This document shows, one piece after another, positions 1-6,127 of a stretch of DNA of 9,868 bases (positions are counted from its first letter, which is position 1; each line of letters begins with the position of its first letter). Position numbers and translations under genes: made by a program. The notes below the pieces were generated by a model, which had not been told where the DNA came from, did no database searches, and saw only the letters and a list, made by a program, of their open reading frames with translations. This DNA comes from Actinomycetes bacterium. Its GTDB lineage: Bacteria > Actinomycetota > Acidimicrobiia > Acidimicrobiales > Bog-793. The DNA lies in assembly GCA_021821585.1 (NCBI GenBank), contig JAKACF010000094.1:1-9868 (forward strand), in the 5' to 3' direction.

Positions 1-554
1 GCCAGCCAGCGCGGCGCCGCCTCCAGCAGGAAGCGGGTCACGCCGAGGGCGCGGTCGAAGGTTTCGCACAACAGCTCCTCTCCAGCGAGCACCCGGGCGA
101 GGGAGACCTCCTGGCGGGCCACGATGGTGAGCCGCCGCACGGGCGGGTCGGTGGCCGATCCGTACGAGTCCGTGGCGGAGATCTCGAGCGGCAGCTCGAG
201 CCCCCCGATCTCGGACAGATCGAGCGCCAGCCTCAAGAGATCGGGTCCGTTCGGAAGCGGCGGGACCCCCCAGTTGAACGTGAGGGGGAAGAACCACTTG
301 TCCGGGGGCTCGGCATCGTCGGGCAGGGCCATGACGGCGTCTTCGAACGAGAGGAGGCTGCGGGGCTCCACCTCGAGGGCGAGGTGGAGGTCGATCGGAC
401 CGCCACACCCCTCCTCAGGGTGGAGGTCCACCTCCCAGAACTGCCGCAGCGAGTACGTCTCGACGAAGTGGCGCTCGTCATGGACGTGGAAGCCGTGATC
501 GACGGCATGATCCTTCAACTCGGCCACGTAGCCGGCGACATCGATGACGGCCAT
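1..554 (-). CDS. Hypothetical protein, N-terminal 184 residues (cut by window edge)
   Basis: I do not recognise the family. The minus strand is open from an ATG at 554 to the window edge with no stop, giving 184 codons that begin MAVIDVAGYVAELKDHAVDH. The composition is that of a soluble acidic protein, with no signal peptide or membrane segment. Distinctive stretches are FWEVDLHPEEGCGGPIDLHL (about residues 38-57) and DKWFFPLTFNWGVPPLPNG (about 84-102). The rest is rich in Leu, Glu and Asp, as in real proteins, while the overlapping plus-strand frame reads as Ser/Arg-rich noise. The start is supported by a TAGACT hexamer ten bases upstream, a near-leaderless arrangement. It is divergent from the IMPase-family gene, with only 42 bases between the two starts. 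The C-terminus lies outside the window. That it is coding is fairly certain; its function is unknown. Confidence 0.75.
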   Translation of the reverse strand, partial: MAVIDVAGYVAELKDHAVDHGFHVHDERHFVETYSLRQFWEVDLHPEEGCGGPIDLHLALEVEPRSLLSFEDAVMALPDDAEPPDKWFFPLTFNWGVPPLPNGPDLLRLALDLSEIGGLELPLEISATDSYGSATDPPVRRLTIVARQEVSLARVLAGEELLCETFDRALGVTRFLLEAAPRWL

Positions 555-564
555 GTCGACGGCG

Positions 565-570
565 AGTCTA
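565..570 (-). promoter_or_regulatory. Candidate -10 hexamer TAGACT for the leftward gene
   Basis: Read on the minus strand, TAGACT ends ten bases before the ATG at 554. Transcription starting about seven bases downstream would give a leader of only a few bases. No Shine-Dalgarno sequence is present. I see no clear -35. Confidence 0.4.
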
Positions 571-584
571 GGCGGACGAGCGGC

Positions 585-590
585 TACCGT
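585..590 (+). promoter_or_regulatory. Candidate -10 hexamer TACCGT for a leaderless IMPase-family gene
   Basis: TACCGT is followed by exactly six bases and then the GTG start at 597. This is the spacing expected if transcription begins at the start codon. No Shine-Dalgarno sequence precedes the start. Confidence 0.45.
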
Positions 591-596
591 GCGAGC

Positions 597-1385
597 GTGG
601 ACCCCCCGGACGTGCTCGAACTCCTCGCCGAGGCGGCAGAGCGGATCCGGTCGGCGCTCGGCCGGCTGAGCGACTGGGGGCCGTCGGGTCTTCGAGCCGG
701 CCAGTACCGCTCCGACCTCGTCGCCGACGATGCCGCCTGCGAGGTCCTGCTCGGCGCCGGCCTCGGCGTGCTGAGCGAGGAGTCGGGCCGCCGCGGGCCC
801 CCCGATGCCGCTCTCGTCGCCGTCATCGACCCGGTCGACGGCTCCACGAACGCCTCGAGGGGGATCCCGTGGTACGCCACGAGCATCTGCGTGCTCGACC
901 GGGAGGGGCCCCTCGCCGCCCACGTGGTGAACCAGGCGACAGGACGCCGCTACGAAGCGGTGCGCGGCAAGGGGGCGACCCGTGACGGGCGGCCGATCGG
1001 CCCGAGTGGCACCACCTCGCTGCGGCGGGCGGTCGTCGGCCTCTCGGGCTACCCCCCCGAGCACCTCGGCTGGCGCCAGTACCGGGCCCTCGGGGCGGCG
1101 GCGCTCGACCTGTGCGCCGTGGCCGACGGGACCCTGGACGGCTACGTCGACTGCGGCCCGGACGGGCACGGCGTCTGGGACTACCTCGCCGGCGTGCTCG
1201 TCTGCGGGGAGGCCGGGGCCGCCGTGGCGGAGGCCGGCGGGGGGGACCTCGTCGTCCTCGACCACGCCGCCCGGCGGGAGCCGGTGGCAGCCGCAACTCC
1301 GGAGCTGCTCGGGTCGCTCGTGGCGGCGCGCCGGGAGGCCTTCGGTCCCCCCGGTCGCTCCGCCGGCGTCCCGGGCGCACGGTAG
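597..1385 (+). CDS. Inositol monophosphatase family protein
   Basis: Predicted Mg-dependent sugar-phosphate or nucleotide-phosphate phosphatase of the IMPase/FBPase superfamily, 262 residues, a usual length for the family. The metal-binding set is visible: the Glu pair at 61-62 (LSEES), the DPVDGSTN signature at 78-85 (normally DPxDGTxN), and GVWDYLAGVLVCGEAGA at 192-208, which supplies the last Asp (D195). LGAAALDLCAVADGTLDGYVD at 165-185 is the usual substrate-side segment. The frame stays open upstream to 384, but that part overlaps the divergent gene antisense. I chose GTG 597 because TACCGT sits six bases before it and the family homology begins just after it. Substrate (inositol-1-P, histidinol-P, PAP or fructose-1,6-bisP) cannot be settled by eye. 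It is followed after 11 bases by the zinc-ribbon gene. Confidence 0.9.
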   Translation: MDPPDVLELLAEAAERIRSALGRLSDWGPSGLRAGQYRSDLVADDAACEVLLGAGLGVLSEESGRRGPPDAALVAVIDPVDGSTNASRGIPWYATSICVLDREGPLAAHVVNQATGRRYEAVRGKGATRDGRPIGPSGTTSLRRAVVGLSGYPPEHLGWRQYRALGAAALDLCAVADGTLDGYVDCGPDGHGVWDYLAGVLVCGEAGAAVAEAGGGDLVVLDHAARREPVAAATPELLGSLVAARREAFGPPGRSAGVPGAR

Positions 1386-1388
1386 CCT
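1383..1388 (+). promoter_or_regulatory. Candidate -10 hexamer TAGCCT overlapping a stop codon
   Basis: The first three bases (TAG) are also the stop codon of the IMPase-family gene. Eight bases separate the hexamer from ATG 1397. The following gene could therefore have its own near-leaderless transcript as well as read-through from upstream. Confidence 0.4.
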
Positions 1389-1396
1389 GCGAGCCG

Positions 1397-2131
1397 ATGG
1401 AGGACGGCGAGGCGACGGGACCACAGGATCCGCTCGCGCTGCTCCTCGAGGTCCAGGCACGCGACCTGCATCTCGACCAGCTCGCCTACCGCCGCCGCGA
1501 GCTCGGGGAGAGGAGAGCCCTCGAGACCCTCGAGGCGCGTGCGGTGGAGCTTGAGGAGCGCTCGGCCGGCCTGCGTGCCGAGCGCGACCGCCTCGGCGCC
1601 CGCCTGTCCGAGCTCGAGGCGCAGGCGGACGCCTACCGCTCCCGCATCGAGGCCATCGAGCGTCGCCTGCGCGAGGGCGGCGCCTACCGGGAGGTCCAGG
1701 CGATGAGCGGCGAGAGCGAGTCGCTCGCCCGCCACCGCCGCCAGCTCGAGGACGAGGAGCTCGAGGTGATGGAGCAGATCGAGCCCCTCGAGGAGGAGCT
1801 CGCCACCCTGTCGGCGGAGGCGTCGTCGCTCGGGGGGGCCCGGGCGGAGGCCTCGGCCGCGCTGGCGGGGGCCGAGGCCGTCCTCGAGGCCGAGGCGACC
1901 GAGGTGGCCGGCGAACGCAGCCGGCTGGCGGCCGGCCTGCCGGCTGACCTCCTCGCCACCTACGACCGGCTGCGCCAGCGGCTCGGCGGTATCGGCGCCG
2001 CCCGGCTCGTCGACGGCGCCTGTGGCGGTTGCCACCTGAAGCTCCCGAGCGGCGAGCGGGAGCGCGTGCTGCACGCGGCGGCGGGCGAGGTGGTCTTCTG
2101 CGACCAGTGCGGGCGCATCCTCGTCGCCTGA
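1397..2131 (+). CDS. Coiled-coil and C4-type zinc-ribbon protein (COG1579 type)
   Basis: 244 residues. Residues 15-180 form a long Glu/Arg/Leu/Ala-rich heptad region broken near GGAYREVQAM (94-103), which fits the helical hairpin of COG1579 proteins. The C-terminus holds a four-Cys zinc ribbon: CGGC at 209-212 and CDQC at 235-238, framed by LVDGACGGCHLKLPSGE and VVFCDQCGRIL (the zf-RING_7 / C4-type zinc ribbon pattern). It is cytoplasmic with no membrane segment. The molecular role is not firmly known; members are thought to bind nucleic acid or act as scaffolds. The next gene is a histidine phosphatase, and this pairing matches mycobacteria, where the neighbour of the Rv2229c homologue is an RNase HI/phosphatase fusion. 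Start ATG 1397 is set by the preceding TAGCCT and the lack of another good start. Confidence 0.9.
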   Translation: MEDGEATGPQDPLALLLEVQARDLHLDQLAYRRRELGERRALETLEARAVELEERSAGLRAERDRLGARLSELEAQADAYRSRIEAIERRLREGGAYREVQAMSGESESLARHRRQLEDEELEVMEQIEPLEEELATLSAEASSLGGARAEASAALAGAEAVLEAEATEVAGERSRLAAGLPADLLATYDRLRQRLGGIGAARLVDGACGGCHLKLPSGERERVLHAAAGEVVFCDQCGRILVA

Positions 2132-2147
2132 CGGCGGGGGGCGGGTC

Positions 2148-2765
2148 GTGCTGATCCTCGTCCGCCACGGCCAGAGCGAGATGAACGCCGACGGCGTCCT
2201 CGTCGGTCGGAGCGACCCGGCGCTCACCGAGCGGGGCCTTCGCCAGGCCGAGGCGACCGGCCGCCAGCTGGCGAGGCTGCGGGACTCGCTCGGCTCGGCC
2301 GACCGCCCCCTCGTCGTCGTGACGAGCCCGCTGCAGCGAGCCCGGCGGACCGCCGCCGTCCTGCTCGAGGCCGCCGGACTCGCCGCCGAGGTCCGTGTCG
2401 ACGAGCGTCTTGTCGAGATCGACTACGGGGAGCTCGAGGGCCTCACTCCGGGCGAGGTGGGCGAGGCGCGGTGGGAGGCCTGGCGCCGGGACCCCGCCTG
2501 GCGCCCGCCGGGCGGTGAGACGCTCTGCGAGCTGCACGCCCGCGTCGCCGGCTGGTGCGAGGAGGTGTCGGCACCGGCCGCCTCCGGAGACGTGCTCGCC
2601 GTGAGCCACGTCTCGCCCATCAAGGCGGCGGTGGCCTGGGCCATCGGGGCCGGGCCGGAGCTCGCCTGGAGGACGACGCTCGGGATCGCGGCCATCACCC
2701 GCATCTCGACCGAGCCCCGGGCGCTCCACTCCTTCGGCGAGGGCGGACACGTCCTCGGGCTCTGA
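2148..2765 (+). CDS. Histidine phosphatase family protein (phosphoglycerate mutase-like)
   Basis: 205 residues, one histidine-phosphatase domain. The catalytic His is H7 in LVRHGQSEMN; R6 and R64 (SPLQRARRTA) are the phosphate-pocket arginines; E90 in ERLVEIDYGELEG is the likely acid; H154 in AVSHVSPIKA is the second histidine. Likely reaction: removal of phosphate from a small metabolite through a phospho-His intermediate. Substrate unknown; alpha-ribazole phosphatase (CobC) and acid-phosphatase-like members share this pattern. It starts at GTG 2148, 16 bases after the zinc-ribbon stop, behind a weak G-rich stretch rather than a proper Shine-Dalgarno, so coupling to the upstream gene is likely. 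In mycobacteria the equivalent neighbour carries an N-terminal RNase HI domain, which is absent here: the protein begins directly with the catalytic strand. A perfect hairpin follows the stop. Confidence 0.9.
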   Translation: MLILVRHGQSEMNADGVLVGRSDPALTERGLRQAEATGRQLARLRDSLGSADRPLVVVTSPLQRARRTAAVLLEAAGLAAEVRVDERLVEIDYGELEGLTPGEVGEARWEAWRRDPAWRPPGGETLCELHARVAGWCEEVSAPAASGDVLAVSHVSPIKAAVAWAIGAGPELAWRTTLGIAAITRISTEPRALHSFGEGGHVLGL

Positions 2766-2771
2766 CGCGAC

Positions 2772-2797
2772 ACGGCCCGGGCGGACGCCCGGGCCGT
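2772..2797. terminator. Hairpin between convergent histidine phosphatase and hsp20 genes
   Basis: ACGGCCCGGGC, loop GGAC, GCCCGGGCCGT: a perfect 11-bp, nearly all G/C stem beginning seven bases after the phosphatase stop and ending 19 bases from the hsp20 stop. There is no T-run on either side, so it is a U-less or bidirectional terminator candidate. Confidence 0.7.
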
Positions 2798-2816
2798 AAG
2801 GGTCATGTGGAGCGGG

Positions 2817-3254
2817 TCAGGCCTGGACGGCCTCCGACGCCGGCGCGTCGATGACGTTCCCCGGCGCGCCGACGGAGATCGCCACCTTGCGGGCCTTGGC
2901 GCCCTCTGCCACCGGCACCGTCACGCTCAGCACGCCGTGCTCGTAGCTGGCGGTGATCCGCTCGGCGTCGAGGCCCTCGCCGAGGAAGAGCCGTCTCGTG
3001 AAGCTCCCCTGGGGCCGCTCGGCCACGAGCACCTCGTCGCCGTCCGAGGGCGCCCAGCTGCGCTCGGCCGTGAGCGTGAGCACGTTCTTCTCGACCTCGA
3101 GATCGATCGACTCGGGATTGATGCCGGGCAGGTCGACCCGGACGATGAACTGGTCACCCCGCCGGTAGACGTCGAGGGGCACCGAGTTCCGCTGCGTCCA
3201 CGGCGCCTGGACGAGCCGGTCGAGGTCCCGGAAGGGGTCGAAACGCATCAACAT
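2817..3254 (-). CDS. Hsp20/alpha-crystallin small heat-shock protein
   Basis: 145 residues, usual for a bacterial small heat-shock protein. It is an ATP-independent holdase that binds unfolding proteins in the cytoplasm. The N-terminus MLMRFDPFRDLDRLVQ is typical. The alpha-crystallin domain runs from about 24 to 128: VPLDVYRRGDQFIVRVDLPG, the IDLEVEKNVLTLTAER strand pair, the GSFTRRLFLGEGLD loop and the signature YEHGVLSVTVP (A/Y-x-x-G-V-L). VAISV near 124-128 may serve as the C-terminal anchoring motif. Start ATG 3254 is chosen because AAGGAGGA lies six bases upstream; a second Met is at 3248. The open frame extends much further upstream but only through the promoter and into the antisense of rnpB. 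Regulation is likely by HspR through the overlapping HAIR operator. It is convergent with the phosphatase gene and divergent from rnpB. Confidence 0.95.
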   Translation of the reverse strand: MLMRFDPFRDLDRLVQAPWTQRNSVPLDVYRRGDQFIVRVDLPGINPESIDLEVEKNVLTLTAERSWAPSDGDEVLVAERPQGSFTRRLFLGEGLDAERITASYEHGVLSVTVPVAEGAKARKVAISVGAPGNVIDAPASEAVQA

Positions 3255-3260
3255 GGCCAA

Positions 3261-3268
3261 TCCTCCTT
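3261..3268 (-). promoter_or_regulatory. Strong ribosome binding site of hsp20
   Basis: AAGGAGGA on the minus strand, six bases before ATG 3254. This decides the start and rules out the much longer open frame. It contrasts with the near-leaderless genes in the window, which have no such site. Confidence 0.85.
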
Positions 3269-3294
3269 CGTGTCCAACGAGGACATCTCTTTCG

Positions 3295-3315
3295 CTTGAT
3301 AATGTAACACTCAAC
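3295..3315. promoter_or_regulatory. HAIR-type operator (HspR binding site)
   Basis: CTTGATA, seven bases, ACTCAAC. The HAIR consensus known for HspR is CTTGAGT-N7-ACTCAAG. The left arm matches 5 of 7 and the right arm 6 of 7, with exact N7 spacing. It overlaps the -10 and spacer of the hsp20 promoter, so bound HspR would block RNA polymerase until heat shock. No hspR gene lies in this window. Confidence 0.75.
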
Positions 3316-3329
3316 CAATCTGCTTGCAA
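3301..3329 (-). promoter_or_regulatory. hsp20 promoter (TTGCAA, 17 bases, TACATT)
   Basis: On the minus strand, TTGCAA (3329-3324) and TACATT (3306-3301) are 17 bases apart, each matching 4 of 6 of the sigma-70 consensus. The expected start near 3294 gives a leader of about 40 bases with the strong ribosome binding site. This is one of the most AT-rich stretches of the window. Confidence 0.6.
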
Positions 3330-3364
3330 TGACATCATAGCGATCTGCGCGAGACTGTCGAGCG

Positions 3365-3716
<352 letters not shown>

Positions 3717-3735
3717 CTGTCCCGGCGGCTCGCGT

Positions 3736-3778
3736 GAGGGAGGCGTCCCTCGGTCGGAGCCCCCCGGGGCGTGGCTCC
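3736..3778 (+). terminator. Two tandem hairpins downstream of rnpB
   Basis: GAGGGA-GGCG-TCCCTC (3736-3751) and GGAGCC...GGCTCC (3756-3778, loop of 11 bases containing CCCCGGGG) begin about 20 bases after the RNase P RNA. There is no T-run. They may terminate rnpB or protect its 3' end during processing. In DNA this GC-rich some hairpins arise by chance. Confidence 0.35.
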
Positions 3779-3810
3779 CTCTCGCCCGCCGCCGACCGGT
3801 CGCAGGCAGC

Positions 3811-3826
3811 GAGCCTCGTCGGGCGG
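3811..3826 (+). repeat. 16-base direct repeat, copy 1
   Basis: GAGCCTCGTCGGGCGG, identical to 3926-3941 and 115 bases upstream of it. This copy is not part of the 12-bp stem. Confidence 0.6.
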
Positions 3827-3919
3827 TCCGGGCGATGTCGCCCCGAGGTCCCCCGGCGGGAGCGGAGACGACCGCACTCGAGCGCTCCACGCTGCCGGGC
3901 GCGGGCGGGAGAACGGAGA

Positions 3920-3960
3920 GAGCCGGAGCCTCGTCGGGCGGGCGCGGAAGGCTCCGGCTC
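3920..3960. other. Perfect 12-bp stem-loop in the rnpB-xseA gap
   Basis: GAGCCGGAGCCT (3920-3931) pairs exactly with AGGCTCCGGCTC (3949-3960) across a 17-base G-rich loop. Twelve perfect pairs are more than expected from base composition alone. No T-run follows, so it is either a factor-dependent or U-less terminator or part of a structured RNA. Confidence 0.5.
3926..3941 (+). repeat. 16-base direct repeat, copy 2
   Basis: GAGCCTCGTCGGGCGG, identical to 3811-3826. It begins inside the left arm of the stem at 3920-3960 and runs into its loop. Confidence 0.6.
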
Positions 3961-4237
3961 AATCTCCTACTGCCTCCCCAGATGACAGGAACCGGGAACG
4001 TCCACGGTGGGGAACGATCGGACGACGTCGGCTCCGGCGGAGCAAGATAGCGAGCATCGCCGGCCGCGTCTGTGGCGATCGAGTAACGAAATGTACCGCC
4101 TCGGTTACAACCGTTGGCAGCCGCGCTGCCATCGTCGCCCGGCGCCGACGCGGTGCCTGTCTCGGCGAGACGTGGCCCCCAGGCGGCGTGGGCCGCCGGG
4201 AGGCGCTCGGCTCCCGTGGCGCGCCACAGCCCGGGGA

Positions 4238-4243
4238 TAGCCT
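4238..4243 (+). promoter_or_regulatory. Candidate -10 hexamer TAGCCT for leaderless xseA
   Basis: TAGCCT, then six bases, then GTG 4250: the same spacing as at 585-597. It supports the long form of XseA starting at 4250 rather than at ATG 4346. Confidence 0.5.
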
Positions 4244-4249
4244 CGTGGT

Positions 4250-5833
4250 GTGGCTCACAAGCGTCCGGCCGCCGCGCTGCGGTTCGATCTCGGCGAGCTC
4301 GCCGAGGACGAGGCCGCCGCTCCCGCTCCCGAGGAGACGCCCACCATGCCGGAGGCGACCGAGCGGCGAGCCGAGGGCCTCCGGCTCGCCCGGGCCGCCC
4401 TCGAGGGCGCGGCCGGGGCCCTGCTCGCGGCGGCGCCGGACGAGGAATCGGTGGCGGCCGGGGCGGCATCGGACACCGCCCTCAGCGTCGCCGGCTTCTA
4501 CGAGCGCCTCCGCCGGGCTCTCCGCCTCGAGTTCCCCGACGAGGTCTGGGTGACCGGCGAGATCAGGAAGGTGACGGTGTCGAAGGGGCATCGCTACCTC
4601 GAGCTCGCCGACCACGACCCCCTTCCGCCGGGCGGGCGCCCCGGCGGGCCCCCCGGGGGCGCACGAGCGGCCAGCCTCGAGGTCGCCTGCTGGTCACGGG
4701 ACTGGCCCTACATCTCCGCTCGTCTCGAGGCCGTCGGGCTCGAGCTCGCCGCCGGCCTCGTCGTCCGGGTCCGGGGCAGGGTGTCGATCTGGGACGCCGG
4801 GGCGCGGGTGCGCTTCTCGATGTCGGACCTCGACGTCGAGGCGCTCCTCGGAGGTATCGCAGCCGCCCGGCGCCAGCTCGTGGCGAAGCTGCGCGACGAG
4901 GGGGTGCTCGAGGCGAACCGGCGGCTCGCGATGCCGCTCGTCCCGCTGCGCATCGGGCTCGTCACGAGCTCCGGCTCGGAGGCGTACCGGGACTTCACCG
5001 GCCAGCTCGAACGCTCCGGCCTGGCGTTCCGGACCCACCTCGAGGCCTCCCTCGTCCAGGGCCCGGGCGCCCCGTCGAAGATCGCCGGCGCCCTCCGGCG
5101 ACTGCAGGGGCGCGAGCTCGATCTCATCGTCCTCGTGCGCGGTGGGGGGGCCAAGGGCGACCTCGCCGCCTTCGACCACGAAGCCGTCGCCCGTGCGATC
5201 GTCGAGTCCCGCTACCCGGTGTGGACCGGCATCGGCCACACCGGTGACCTCTCGGTCGCCGACGAGGTGGCCCAGCGGGCGCTCATCACCCCGACCGCCT
5301 GCGGCGAGGCCGTCGTCGACGCCGTCCAGAGGTACCTCTCGGGGCTCGACGAACGTTCCGGCCGGCTCGCCGTCCTCGGCCGGAGGGCGCTCGACCGCGC
5401 CGCCCACGCGGCCGCCTCCAGGCGCTCCGACCTTGCCCGAGCGGCCCGGCACGAGCTCGTCTCGGCCCGGGCCGTCCTCGACGGCCGCCACAGGAGGCTC
5501 GAGGCGGCGGCCGGCATGGCCCTCGAGCGGGCTTCGTCGTCTCTTGGACGGCGGGCGAGCAGCCTCGCCTCGGTCGGTCGCCACCGCCTCGCTGTCGGCG
5601 AGCAGGAGCTCGCCCGCCAGCGCGCCATGCTCGACGCCTTCGACCCGCGGCGCCAGCTCGAGCGGGGCTGGTCGCTCACGAGGACCACCGGGGGAGCCAT
5701 CGTCCGGTCGGTGGACGCCCTCCGTCCGGGCGACGACGTCGTCACCACGCTGGCGGACGGGTCGTTCACCGCCACGACCCGATCGATCCGAAGGAGGACC
5801 GAAGATGCGAGAGCCGACGGCGCCGGGGAGTGA
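4250..5833 (+). CDS. xseA: Exodeoxyribonuclease VII large subunit
   Basis: 527 residues. Catalytic subunit of exonuclease VII, which degrades single-stranded DNA in both directions together with XseB. Residues 1-77 are an Ala/Glu-rich extension not found in the E. coli protein (456 residues). The OB-fold DNA-binding domain (about 78-195) includes FPDEVWVTGEIRKVTVSKGHRYLEL, broken by a Pro/Gly-rich loop (PLPPGGRPGGPPGG, 124-137). The catalytic core has GLVTSSGSEAYRDF (236-249), VRGGGAKGDLAAFDHEAVAR (296-315), PVWTGIGHTGDLSVADEVA (323-341) and ITPTACGEA (346-354). Residues 360-480 form the long Ala/Arg-rich helical region, and FDPRRQLERGWSLTR is the usual C-terminal block. GTG 4250 is preferred because of TAGCCT six bases upstream. 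An alternative start is ATG 4346 (residue 33), behind GAGGAG. The 3' end overlaps xseB by 29 bases. Confidence 0.95.
   Translation: MAHKRPAAALRFDLGELAEDEAAAPAPEETPTMPEATERRAEGLRLARAALEGAAGALLAAAPDEESVAAGAASDTALSVAGFYERLRRALRLEFPDEVWVTGEIRKVTVSKGHRYLELADHDPLPPGGRPGGPPGGARAASLEVACWSRDWPYISARLEAVGLELAAGLVVRVRGRVSIWDAGARVRFSMSDLDVEALLGGIAAARRQLVAKLRDEGVLEANRRLAMPLVPLRIGLVTSSGSEAYRDFTGQLERSGLAFRTHLEASLVQGPGAPSKIAGALRRLQGRELDLIVLVRGGGAKGDLAAFDHEAVARAIVESRYPVWTGIGHTGDLSVADEVAQRALITPTACGEAVVDAVQRYLSGLDERSGRLAVLGRRALDRAAHAAASRRSDLARAARHELVSARAVLDGRHRRLEAAAGMALERASSSLGRRASSLASVGRHRLAVGEQELARQRAMLDAFDPRRQLERGWSLTRTTGGAIVRSVDALRPGDDVVTTLADGSFTATTRSIRRRTEDARADGAGE
5791..5797 (+). promoter_or_regulatory. 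Ribosome binding site of xseB inside xseA
   Basis: AAGGAGG, seven bases before ATG 5805 and still within the xseA reading frame. It fixes the xseB start and indicates coupled translation of the two subunits. Confidence 0.8.
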
Positions 5834-6071
5834 GCCGGCGGGCGAGACGCCCGTCGCCGGCCTCGGCTACAGCGAGGCGGCCGCCGAGCTCGACGGCATC
5901 ATCGCCGAGCTCGACAGGGGCGTCGTGGACGTCGACCTCCTCGAGGACCGCCTCTGCCGGGCCGTCGAGATCGTCGAGGAGCTCGACAGGAGGATCAGGG
6001 GCGCCCGCGAGCGCGTGGCCGCGATCCTCCCGCGTCTCGAACAGGTGGGTTCGGACGAGACCGAGCCCTGA
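5805..6071 (+). CDS. xseB: Exodeoxyribonuclease VII small subunit
   Basis: 88 residues, a usual length for XseB, the small all-helical subunit that binds the XseA helical arm. YSEAAAELDGIIAELDRG (about residues 22-39) matches the family's S/Y-F/E-E-A-x-x-E-L-x-x-I-V-x-x-L-E-x-G block. It is followed by VVDVDLLEDRLCRAVEIVEE and LDRRIRGARERVAAIL, the second helix. The first 20 residues are a Pro/Glu-rich tail. The start is set by AAGGAGG seven bases upstream. The gene begins 29 bases before the end of xseA in another frame, a tight operon arrangement expected for subunits made in fixed ratio. 56 bases separate it from the next gene, which has its own promoter-like hexamer. Confidence 0.93.
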   Translation: MREPTAPGSEPAGETPVAGLGYSEAAAELDGIIAELDRGVVDVDLLEDRLCRAVEIVEELDRRIRGARERVAAILPRLEQVGSDETEP

Positions 6072-6114
6072 GGCCGGCGCCGGCGTCCGGTCGCGCCGCC
6101 GGCTCCGCACTGAG

Positions 6115-6120
6115 TAGCGT
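6115..6120 (+). promoter_or_regulatory. Candidate -10 hexamer TAGCGT for near-leaderless dehydrogenase gene
   Basis: TAGCGT is followed by seven bases and ATG 6128. No Shine-Dalgarno sequence is visible, so transcription from its own start just at the ATG is likely. Confidence 0.45.
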
Positions 6121-6127
6121 CGGAGTC

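Larger units (their letters stand above)
3717..4237. other. 520-base gap without a convincing protein gene; hairpin-rich
   Basis: All long open frames here translate to Arg/Pro/Ser/Gly-rich text with no family resemblance and no credible start signal. The stretch holds a 16-base direct repeat (3811-3826 and 3926-3941) and a perfect 12-bp stem (3920-3960). Smaller stems lie at 3830-3843, 4102-4113, 4115-4131 and 4159-4171. A locally AT-richer patch at 4083-4115 contains GTAAC and GTTAC as an inverted pair and could be a promoter or operator. An uncharacterised small RNA or a long 5' region for xseA is possible. I found no tmRNA, SRP RNA, tRNA or cobalamin-riboswitch signature. Confidence 0.4.

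Noticed and set aside
384..596. Longer N-terminus of the IMPase-family protein beginning at 384
   Set aside because: This part lies antisense to a well-supported coding region and has no family resemblance. The leaderless hexamer and the homology point to GTG 597.
3295..3315. CIRCE element (HrcA site) as an alternative reading of the hsp20 palindrome
   Set aside because: CIRCE needs GCACTC arms with N9 spacing; the arms and N7 spacing here fit HAIR instead.
3717..4237. tmRNA, SRP RNA, tRNA or cobalamin riboswitch in the gap
   Set aside because: No tRNA-like T-arm or CCA end, no tmRNA tag region, no SRP GGAAGG-core arrangement and no B12-box type block could be found.
4007..4240. Small plus-strand frame of 77 codons before xseA
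   Set aside because: No ribosome binding site, odd composition, and it crosses several hairpins; no support beyond being open.
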